Below, one piece after another: positions 5,980 to 11,048 of a stretch of DNA of 11,048 bases. The notes under the pieces were generated by a model. It saw only the letters and a list, made by a program, of their open reading frames with translations, searched no databases and was not told where the DNA came from. Both the position numbers and the translations under genes were made by a program. The stretch is taken from assembly GCA_016840245.1 (NCBI GenBank), contig JAEOST010000719.1:1-11048 (forward strand), read 5' to 3'. Numbering within the stretch: the stretch's first letter is position 1; the number at the start of each line of letters is the position of its first letter. The DNA is from Candidatus Thorarchaeota archaeon. Lineage in GTDB: Archaea > Asgardarchaeota > Thorarchaeia > Thorarchaeales > Thorarchaeaceae.

Positions 5980-7245
5980 ATGGAGTCTCTTGAGAAAGCA
6001 GGTCTCGCGGTGAACTATAACAAGGTAGGTAGTACAAAACCAAAGAATCTACCTTCTAAGGTCTACATGTGGGATGAGACCCTGAGAGATGGAGAACAGA
6101 CTCCTGGAGTAGCCTTGACTCTCGACGAGAAGATCGAGATTGCCAAGATGCTTGATGATGTAGGAACAGCTATTGTTGCAGTTGGATTTCCAGCAGTCTC
6201 TGACCACGAAAAGAAGATTGTATCAACAATTGCTAAAGAGGGGCTCAGCAAAGCTATAGTTGCAGCCCCTGCACGAGCAGTGAAGGCAGACCTCGATGCG
6301 TGTATTCAAGCCGATGTTCAAGAGGTTCCAATCTTCATAGCAACTTCTGATTTTAGACTAAAGTACCAACTGAGAATGACGCGAGAGGAGATGCTGGAGC
6401 GACTCCAACAATGTGTTGAATATGGAAAAGAGCATGGTCTCATAATTGATTATATCGCTGAGGACTCTACAAGAAGTAACATGGATTTCCTCTGTGAGGC
6501 TTACAAGACAGCTATTGATGCAGGAGCTGACAAGATCTGTGTCGCGGATACGGTAGGATTTGTTCGACCTCTTGTGATGACTCATATTATGCGAGAAATC
6601 AAGGATCGGCTATGGGTTAAATCAAAATACAAAGTACCAATTGCAGTTCATTGTCACAATGATTTTGGGCTTGCTGTTGCGAACACAGTCGCCGCTGTGG
6701 CTGAAGGTGCTACGTATCCCCATGTCTGCGTAAATGGTTATGGTGAAAGGGCTGGAAATGCAGCCTTTGAGGAAGTTGTCATGAGTCTTGAGGAGCTCTA
6801 TGGAGTTGATACAGGTATTGAGACCGAGAAGCTCTATCAACTCTCAAGATTAGTTGAACGGCACTTTGTCATCCCCTTACCATTACACAAGGCCATCTCT
6901 GGTGGAAATGCATTTCGGCACTCTAGTGGTATTCATTCTCATGGTCAACTCACACACTCGATGACCTATGAACCAATCAGTCCCATCACTGTTGGAAGAA
7001 GACGTGAGTTTCATCTTGGTAAATTTGTGGGCCGACACTTTGTGGAGTACTTGCTAAAGATGGGTGGACTGCAAGCAAGTACTGAGCAGGTCAGAGAAAT
7101 CACGGACAGGGTGAAGAAGTCCCATGAGGATCTCAAACTGTCTCAGACTAAGGGATCATTTGATGAGATAAAGTCCAGACTAGGTGACCTCAGAACGGGT
7201 GTCACTGAGAGAGAGTTCTGGGCAATCGTATTCGAAGTAATCTGA
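5980..7245 (+). CDS. 2-isopropylmalate/homocitrate synthase-family enzyme
   Basis: This 421-residue DRE-TIM metallolyase condenses acetyl-CoA with a 2-oxoacid in its known relatives. The first family signature is exact: LRDGEQ (35-40), ten residues, then K51, with R36 and D37 as catalytic and metal-binding residues. AEDSTRS (160-166) is the substrate-side motif. The metal histidines H224 and H226 lie in IAVHCHNDFGLAVAN, and NGYGERAGNAAFEEV (252-266) follows. FRHSSGIHSHGQL (312-324) replaces the more usual GIH-x-DG segment. The C-terminal leucine-sensing domain of LeuA is absent, as in homocitrate, citramalate (CimA-short) or Re-citrate synthases, so allosteric leucine control is unlikely. I cannot choose among these substrates. 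ATG at 5980 has GGAG ten bases upstream; the ATG at 5964 is in another frame and soon stops. It is probably co-transcribed with the nitroreductase and small protein. Confidence 0.9.
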   Translation: MESLEKAGLAVNYNKVGSTKPKNLPSKVYMWDETLRDGEQTPGVALTLDEKIEIAKMLDDVGTAIVAVGFPAVSDHEKKIVSTIAKEGLSKAIVAAPARAVKADLDACIQADVQEVPIFIATSDFRLKYQLRMTREEMLERLQQCVEYGKEHGLIIDYIAEDSTRSNMDFLCEAYKTAIDAGADKICVADTVGFVRPLVMTHIMREIKDRLWVKSKYKVPIAVHCHNDFGLAVANTVAAVAEGATYPHVCVNGYGERAGNAAFEEVVMSLEELYGVDTGIETEKLYQLSRLVERHFVIPLPLHKAISGGNAFRHSSGIHSHGQLTHSMTYEPISPITVGRRREFHLGKFVGRHFVEYLLKMGGLQASTEQVREITDRVKKSHEDLKLSQTKGSFDEIKSRLGDLRTGVTEREFWAIVFEVI

Positions 7246-7248
7246 TTT

Positions 7249-7950
7249 CTACTGAGCTCGTACCTTTCGTGCAAGGCGATATCGTAAGAGAACTCCAGTA
7301 TCCATGGTTAGCGCTCCGATAAGAAATCCCAGACCAAAGATGCCTAGAATTACCAAATCAACTAACCAAACACCTAGCAAGAACCTGTACAGAACCTCAA
7401 CAATCAGAACAATTGTCCCTACAACCAAAGATTGGAAGACTCCTAAACGAAATAGAAATGTTGCTCTTGATGAGGAGTGAGCTAGTGGTCCGAGTTCTGC
7501 CTCTGTTGATTCACTTTCTATGCGGACAAAATGACCTAGTGCAAGATTTTCTTTGACAAAGTCATCAATTCCCTCAAACCGAACTTGCTCAACTGGCGCC
7601 GCAAAGAATGTACCCCGTACAAACTTTAGAGCAGCACCACCACTGAATAGGGTCAGTACTACGATAATTAAGAAGAATACAACAAGTTGCCAGAATACGA
7701 ATATTGCGAGGATTGCTGCTATGATTACAAAGAGTGCAAGCACATCGAAAATTCCTCCAGCGCTCTCAACACCATCAACGAAGAGAAATCTCAAACGTTT
7801 CATAGCTGAAACGTTGATCCATGTATGGTAGATATTCGATTCCTCTGGAATACCAAGATGTTTCTCAATTGAGGTAAAGGTCTCCTCCTTGTTACCTCCA
7901 TAAACAGTGACTCTAAATGGATATTCAGGAAGTATATCGTCCGTGCTCAT
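7249..7950 (-). CDS. Predicted four-helix membrane protein
   Basis: Starting at ATG 7950 the protein has 233 residues. An ATG seven codons upstream (7971) lies before a perfect AGGAGGT (complement of 7957-7963) that is spaced six bases from the 7950 start, which decides the choice. The N-terminal 60 or so residues are soluble. Two hydrophobic segments at about 66-87 and 89-105 form a hairpin. A soluble loop of about 110-165, rich in acidic residues, follows, then hydrophobic segments at about 170-190 and 194-215 and a basic tail (RYRLARKVRAQ). By the positive-inside rule the N-terminus, loop and tail would face the cytoplasm. I do not recognise the family. Its stop is only 3 bases from the stop of the synthase gene, so the two transcripts converge. 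It is divergent from the methyltransferase operon. Confidence 0.8.
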   Translation of the reverse strand: MSTDDILPEYPFRVTVYGGNKEETFTSIEKHLGIPEESNIYHTWINVSAMKRLRFLFVDGVESAGGIFDVLALFVIIAAILAIFVFWQLVVFFLIIVVLTLFSGGAALKFVRGTFFAAPVEQVRFEGIDDFVKENLALGHFVRIESESTEAELGPLAHSSSRATFLFRLGVFQSLVVGTIVLIVEVLYRFLLGVWLVDLVILGIFGLGFLIGALTMDTGVLLRYRLARKVRAQ

Positions 7951-7956
7951 TGCGCG

Positions 7957-7963
7957 ACCTCCT
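7957..7963 (-). promoter_or_regulatory. Strong ribosome binding site of the membrane protein
   Basis: The leftward strand reads AGGAGGT six bases before ATG at 7950. It places the true start at the second in-frame ATG and excludes the upstream one at 7971. Confidence 0.75.
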
Positions 7964-7989
7964 AACTTCATATTCCGAAGCTTTAGTTG

Positions 7990-8001
7990 CTTATGTTTTT
8001 T
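7990..8001 (-). promoter_or_regulatory. BRE/TATA-like promoter of the membrane protein
   Basis: The leftward strand reads AAAAAACATAAG, an A-run followed by a TATA-like core. Transcription would begin near 7972, just before the ribosome binding site. The element lies within the 106-base divergent region. Confidence 0.4.
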
Positions 8002-8026
8002 GCCTCAATTAAGACCAACCGAACAG

Positions 8027-8037
8027 TTTTTGCATAA
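8027..8037 (+). promoter_or_regulatory. TATA-like promoter of the methyltransferase operon (leaderless)
   Basis: TTTTTGCATAA is centred about 25 bases before ATG at 8057, so transcription would begin at or next to the start codon. This agrees with the absence of a Shine-Dalgarno motif there and suggests a leaderless message for the first gene. Confidence 0.4.
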
Positions 8038-8056
8038 CCTGTTTGTAGTCAACGAT

Positions 8057-8770
8057 ATGGCTGATATATTTGGAAAGATAATGAGAGATGCCTTTGAAGG
8101 TAGACCATCAGATCATCTCGTTGAACGTGATGACGGGTATATCTCACACACAAGCTCTGGTAAACAATATGTTGCAGAGTTTAATGATTGGCATGAATCA
8201 GAGAGGCTTGGTCTTGCGAAAGTAAAAGGGAGGGTATTGGATGTTGGTTGTGGAGCAGGTCGAGTTACTCTGATCCTTCAGCAGAAAGGTCATGAGGTCG
8301 TGGGAATAGACATCTCAGAGGAAGCACTTCAGGTTGCTCGTGAGCGCGGAGTAAAAGATGCACGATACATGTCAGTAGGAGAACTTGATTTTCCAGATGG
8401 AACATTCGACACTATTCTCACGTATGGAAACAATTTCGGTCTTTTAGGTGAGTATGATAAGGTCGTTCAGATGTTGAGAACCTTTCATAGAATTACATCG
8501 GATGATGCTGTGATACTGGCAGCTACAAGAGACCCTGAGGATACTGACGAACCAGCACATTTAGAGCTTCATGCAAGAAACAAAGCAGCAGGTAAGCCAC
8601 CGGGTCTTGTCAGAATCAGAATGCAGTACAAAGGAATGTTAAGTGGGTGGTGGAATCTACTGATGGTCAGTCCTGAGATGATGGCAGATATGGCTAAAGA
8701 ATCCGGTTGGGAATTTGTAGAATTTTTAGGTCCGCGTAATTACTATGTCGGAGTTCTCAAGAAAAGGTGA
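8057..8770 (+). CDS. Class I SAM-dependent methyltransferase (first of tandem pair)
   Basis: The ATG at 8057 gives 237 residues. The frame is open 50 codons further upstream, but that part overlaps the divergent gene, and alignment with the neighbouring paralogue (MADIFGKIM versus MVDVIGEVM) fixes the start. The SAM-binding core is typical. Motif I is VLDVGCGAGRVTL (60-72), motif II VVGIDISEEALQVARERG (81-98) with D85 to bind the SAM ribose, and LDFPDGTFDTIL (110-121) corresponds to motifs III/IV. The C-terminal third (GKPPGLVRIRMQYKG..., SPEMM) would form the substrate side. The substrate is unknown; the fold is shared by small-molecule, quinone and protein methyltransferases. No Shine-Dalgarno motif is visible, fitting a leaderless start. 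It is followed after 8 bases by a paralogue, and then by a carbonic-anhydrase-like gene. Confidence 0.9.
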   Translation: MADIFGKIMRDAFEGRPSDHLVERDDGYISHTSSGKQYVAEFNDWHESERLGLAKVKGRVLDVGCGAGRVTLILQQKGHEVVGIDISEEALQVARERGVKDARYMSVGELDFPDGTFDTILTYGNNFGLLGEYDKVVQMLRTFHRITSDDAVILAATRDPEDTDEPAHLELHARNKAAGKPPGLVRIRMQYKGMLSGWWNLLMVSPEMMADMAKESGWEFVEFLGPRNYYVGVLKKR

Positions 8771-8778
8771 GTTCGACA

Positions 8779-9489
8779 ATGGTGGATGTCATTGGAGAAG
8801 TAATGAGTGATGCTTATAGTGGAAACAATGCTGTTAGTATCATAGAGAGAGAAGATGGTTTCTCTGCTGAAGAACCGGGTGCCTGGTTTTTTTGTCCATT
8901 TGAAGATTGGCCAGAATGTCAAAGAGAAGCAATCAGCGAAGTAAAAGGAAAAACACTGGTCATTGGTTGTGGTAGTGGAAGAGTAGCGCTCCACGTTCAG
9001 GAGAATGGACACGACGTTGTAGGGATAGACATCTCACCCAAGGCCATAGATATCTGCAAACTAAGGGGTCTTCAGAATGCAAGATTAATGTCAGCGGCAG
9101 AGATGACATTTGATGACAATTCATTTGATACAATACTCCTCTACGGGAATACGTTTGGAATTTTAGGTCACCCAGACTATGTGGTTGAGATGTTGAAAGA
9201 GTTGCATCGAATAACAGCAAGAGATGGAGTCATTCTAGCTGAAACTACAGATCCTGAGGCTTGGAAAAATCCAATTCATGTTGAATATAACGCAAGGAAT
9301 GAGGAAATGGGGAATCCTCCAGGACTCTGGAAGATGCGAAGGAGATACAAAGACCTTGTTGGAGATTGGTCGGATATCTTATTTGCTAGTCCTGAACTTA
9401 TGGGAGACCTAGCAACCAAAGCTGGTTGGCATCTAGACCACTACATTGGTGATAGGATGCTCTACATTGGAGTACTAAGAAAGGATTGA
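8779..9489 (+). CDS. SAM methyltransferase paralogue with altered motif I
   Basis: This 236-residue protein aligns with the preceding one along its whole length; by eye about half of the positions match, including DTIL-x-YGN-x-FG and NPPGL/KPPGL. It is clearly a tandem duplicate. Motif I reads TLVIGCGSGRVAL (59-71): the glycines stay, but the acidic residue found at D62 of the neighbour is V61 here. VVGIDIS (80-86) with D84 is kept, so SAM binding is likely but may be weaker, or the protein may be a non-catalytic partner. Residues 30-45 (EEPGAWFFCPFEDWPEC) differ most from the neighbour. The ATG at 8779 has AGGTGA (8765-8770) eight bases upstream, overlapping the previous stop; an in-frame GTG at 8767 lacks such support. 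It is probably co-translated with the flanking genes. Confidence 0.88.
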   Translation: MVDVIGEVMSDAYSGNNAVSIIEREDGFSAEEPGAWFFCPFEDWPECQREAISEVKGKTLVIGCGSGRVALHVQENGHDVVGIDISPKAIDICKLRGLQNARLMSAAEMTFDDNSFDTILLYGNTFGILGHPDYVVEMLKELHRITARDGVILAETTDPEAWKNPIHVEYNARNEEMGNPPGLWKMRRRYKDLVGDWSDILFASPELMGDLATKAGWHLDHYIGDRMLYIGVLRKD

Positions 9490-9495
9490 TTGACA

Positions 9496-10029
9496 ATGAC
9501 GGTCTATGCATTGGGCGACAAAATACCTGTGATCGCCGATAGCGCATACATTCATCCCCAAGCTTCGGTTATTGGAGATGTAGTAATTGGAGAGAGAGTC
9601 TTCGTAGCACCCATGGCTTCAATCAGAGGTGATAGAGGTGCCATTGAGATTGGCGATGAATCAAACGTTCAAGATGGTGCTGTGATACACTCAGAGCCAG
9701 GAATCGTAACCAAGATTGGCAAGCGTGTCAACATTGGGCACAATGCATCGGTTCATGCCATGCTTGTAGATGATAATGCAGCAATTGGAATGGGAGCAGT
9801 ATTAATGCTGAGAAGCACTGTAGCAAAAGGAGTCTTAATCGCCAATTCTGCATTGTTGCATCCTAAGACAGAGACAGAACCCTACAAAATTTATGCTGGA
9901 GTACCAGCTAAGTATATTCGTGACTTGGAGCCTGATGATCCAGTTGCGCAAGCAATCTCAAAATATGTTGACGAGTACGCTAAGTCCCCAGCCTTCTATC
10001 AAAGAAACCTGCGTGTCCTGAGGGATTGA
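9496..10029 (+). CDS. Gamma-class carbonic anhydrase-like hexapeptide protein
   Basis: This 177-residue left-handed beta-helix protein is expected to form trimers with metal at the subunit interfaces. The hexapeptide repeats run through about residues 18-135 (IHPQASVIGDVVIGERVFVA, AAIGMGAVLML). The three zinc/iron ligands are present: H65 (GAVIHSEPG), H82 and H87 (NIGHNASVH). R44 and D46 of the RGD segment and Q59 of NVQDG match the conserved Cam residues. The residue after D46 is R47 and the long acidic proton-shuttle loop of Cam is absent, as in CamH/YrdA/PaaY-type proteins. CO2 hydration is therefore possible but thioesterase or other roles are known in relatives. It begins six bases after the methyltransferase stop; TTG at 9490 is an alternative start two codons earlier, with AGGA upstream. 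Operon placement implies shared expression with the methyltransferases. Confidence 0.9.
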   Translation: MTVYALGDKIPVIADSAYIHPQASVIGDVVIGERVFVAPMASIRGDRGAIEIGDESNVQDGAVIHSEPGIVTKIGKRVNIGHNASVHAMLVDDNAAIGMGAVLMLRSTVAKGVLIANSALLHPKTETEPYKIYAGVPAKYIRDLEPDDPVAQAISKYVDEYAKSPAFYQRNLRVLRD

Positions 10030-10043
10030 GCGTTACTCAAAGA

Positions 10044-10772
10044 TTATTCAATGGGAAGTACGTCATTGGTAACATAACTATTCTCAGTGGGTTTCAGTGC
10101 TATTTTGAGATTCGGAATGAATGCAATCAGGTCCTCAACAATGGATTTCTGTAGCTTGCCACTCGTTATAGCTTTCTCCCATTTTCGTTCCAGTGTGTGC
10201 GGCAAAATTTCTAACTCTGTTACTGACATTGTATCTGTAGCAATTGATATGAGAATTGTAGTCTTCAAAAATGGCATATCCGAATCATGAGCCACCATTG
10301 GTAGAACTGGAATGAACATGAAGGTTAAAATTAAGGCGATGATGTATGCCAGCAGGACATAGCCTGAAAGCGTGTTATTCAATATATATGCGGTTGCAAC
10401 GATGCTTATTGCTGCTGCTGTCAATGCATCAACTAGCGATGTCCATAACTCTGCAGGACGGCTAATTGTTAGAACCAGCTCAGTACCTGAACTAGATTGG
10501 GAAATGAATGGAACATCGAAATTATTGTATCCTAGTGCAGTTATCAGGATGAACACACCAATGAGAGCTCTAAGACTATAATATGTCGTCGTAGATTCTG
10601 GAACATAACTGAATAGTTGAAATGTCCACACGAAGAACAGAATAAAGGCGAAAAGAGAACCACCAATCTTCCAGAGTATGTCGTCACCTCGAATGAACGA
10701 ACCACTCAATGAAGGCATCGTCTTCATCTGATTGAATATCTGAGTGTAATCATCCGTATCCGATTGGTTCAT
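10044..10772 (-). CDS. Predicted multi-pass membrane protein
   Basis: From ATG 10772 this is a 242-residue protein with a polar N-terminus of about 35 residues. Hydrophobic segments lie at about 38-55, 64-82, 115-132 and 137-158, and a C-terminal soluble domain of about 80 residues contains an amphipathic region (EILPHTLERKWEKAITSGKL). I do not recognise the family. An in-frame TTG at 10781 preceded by AGGT eight bases upstream is a real alternative start, adding three residues. The gene converges on the carbonic-anhydrase-like gene, with 14 bases between the stops, and diverges from the zinc-ribbon gene. Its layout (soluble end, two helix pairs) resembles in outline the membrane protein at 7249-7950, but I see no convincing sequence match between them. 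Confidence 0.78.
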   Translation of the reverse strand: MNQSDTDDYTQIFNQMKTMPSLSGSFIRGDDILWKIGGSLFAFILFFVWTFQLFSYVPESTTTYYSLRALIGVFILITALGYNNFDVPFISQSSSGTELVLTISRPAELWTSLVDALTAAAISIVATAYILNNTLSGYVLLAYIIALILTFMFIPVLPMVAHDSDMPFLKTTILISIATDTMSVTELEILPHTLERKWEKAITSGKLQKSIVEDLIAFIPNLKIALKPTENSYVTNDVLPIE

Positions 10773-10820
10773 ACTCTGCAATGTGTACTACCTACTGATA
10801 TACATTCTGAAGAAGTAAGA

Positions 10821-10833
10821 GCTATACTTTTAG
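10821..10833 (-). promoter_or_regulatory. TATA-like promoter of the second membrane protein
   Basis: The leftward strand reads CTAAAAGTATAGC: an A-rich BRE-like stretch and a TATA-like core. Transcription would begin near 10800, giving a leader of roughly 20-30 bases, consistent with either candidate start codon. Confidence 0.4.
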
Positions 10834-10841
10834 CATTAGAT

Positions 10842-10851
10842 GAAGTATACC
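10842..10851 (+). promoter_or_regulatory. TATA-like promoter of the zinc-ribbon gene
   Basis: GAAGTATACC lies about 32 bases before ATG at 10879, so transcription would begin just ahead of or within the GGGTGAT ribosome binding motif (10869-10875). A competing TATA-like ATTATAG at 10863-10869 is too close to the start to fit. Confidence 0.3.
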
Positions 10852-10878
10852 GTCATTAACTGATTATAGGGTGATGAA

Positions 10879-11048
10879 ATGCCAGAGCTACATCTACGCT
10901 ACTATTGCTATGTCTGCGGTCATGTAAATGATCTGAAACCGGATGTCCCACTCGCACCAAAGATGGCACAGACTGACGTGACGTGTGAAAAATGCGGAGA
11001 TGGTACGCATGTTCTTACAACTGCATGTCCTGAGTGTCAAGAGGTCTA
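10879..11048 (+). CDS. Zinc-ribbon protein, N-terminal part only (runs off right edge)
   Basis: An open frame of 56 codons runs to the window edge from an ATG preceded by GGGTGAT (10869-10875). Three CxxC pairs are visible: C10-x2-C13 (YYCYVCGH), C36-x2-C39 (TCEKCGD) and C50-x2-C53 (ACPECQ). The first two pairs could make one zinc ribbon, with the third pair beginning a second whose partner lies beyond the edge; other pairings are possible. No enzyme domain is visible in this part. Such ribbons occur in nucleic-acid-binding proteins and as protein-interaction modules, so no function is assigned. The repeated cysteine pairs and the ribosome binding motif make a real gene very likely. Confidence 0.8.
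   Translation, partial: MPELHLRYYCYVCGHVNDLKPDVPLAPKMAQTDVTCEKCGDGTHVLTTACPECQEV

Noticed and set aside
7907..8056. N-terminal extension of the first methyltransferase
   Set aside because: The extra 50 codons overlap the start, ribosome binding site and promoter of the divergent membrane protein and have no counterpart in the tandem paralogue.
8743..9220. Leftward frames opposite the second methyltransferase
   Set aside because: They are antisense to a full-length paralogue of a real gene and have no recognisable protein features.
10087..10581. Rightward frames opposite the second membrane protein
   Set aside because: The leftward frame is long, has clear hydrophobic helices and a promoter; the rightward ones are fragments.
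1..11048. Search for CRISPR arrays, insertion sequences, tRNA or rRNA genes
   Set aside because: I saw no regularly spaced repeats, terminal inverted repeats with transposase, or cloverleaf-like sequences. The genes look like ordinary chromosomal genes.

Overview
The window looks archaeal. Several gene starts are preceded by TATA-like boxes at archaeal spacing, in some cases with A-rich BRE-like bases upstream. Shine-Dalgarno (SD) motifs of the AGGAGGTGA type precede several starts and one gene appears leaderless. The thiolase/DUF35 pair is of the type found in archaea. A degenerate leucine-rich-repeat protein, CoA-ester genes and small membrane proteins would fit an Asgard archaeon (Thorarchaeota-like), but this placement is inference; no rRNA or tRNA is present to test it. 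There is no mobile element, CRISPR array, RNA gene or phage gene that I can support.

Layout. (1) Bases 1-3094 are read leftward: a TTG-started acetoacetyl-CoA-type thiolase overlaps a DUF35 zinc-ribbon/OB protein by ATGA. After a 155-base gap holding a stem-loop and a spaced direct repeat come a leucine-rich-repeat protein and the 5' part of an unrecognised gene that leaves the window. (2) A divergent promoter region of about 130 bases separates the thiolase from a rightward acyl-CoA dehydrogenase (3228-4430). (3) After a 222-base gap, a rightward cluster holds a nitroreductase-family flavoprotein (TTG start), a translationally coupled small two-cysteine protein with a SHOCT-like tail, and a 2-isopropylmalate/homocitrate-synthase-family enzyme. 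(4) A leftward membrane protein (7249-7950) converges on that cluster with only 3 bases between stops. From the other side it shares a short divergent promoter with a rightward operon of two tandem paralogous SAM methyltransferases and a gamma-class carbonic-anhydrase-like hexapeptide protein. (5) A second leftward membrane protein (10044-10772) follows, divergent from a zinc-ribbon protein cut by the right edge.

How the genes may work together. Thiolase, DUF35 and acyl-CoA dehydrogenase share a divergent control region and point to acyl-CoA metabolism (beta-oxidation-like degradation, or acetoacetyl-CoA supply). The HMG-CoA synthase that usually accompanies thiolase/DUF35 in archaea is not in the window. 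The nitroreductase, small protein and synthase form a likely operon whose substrate cannot be read from sequence. The methyltransferase pair with the gamma-carbonic-anhydrase-like protein is tightly packed and likely co-translated; the second methyltransferase has lost the acidic residue of motif I. I see no clear novel defence or mobile system. The most interesting items are the coupled small protein and its synthase neighbour, the diverged methyltransferase duplicate, and the leader region of the repeat protein.
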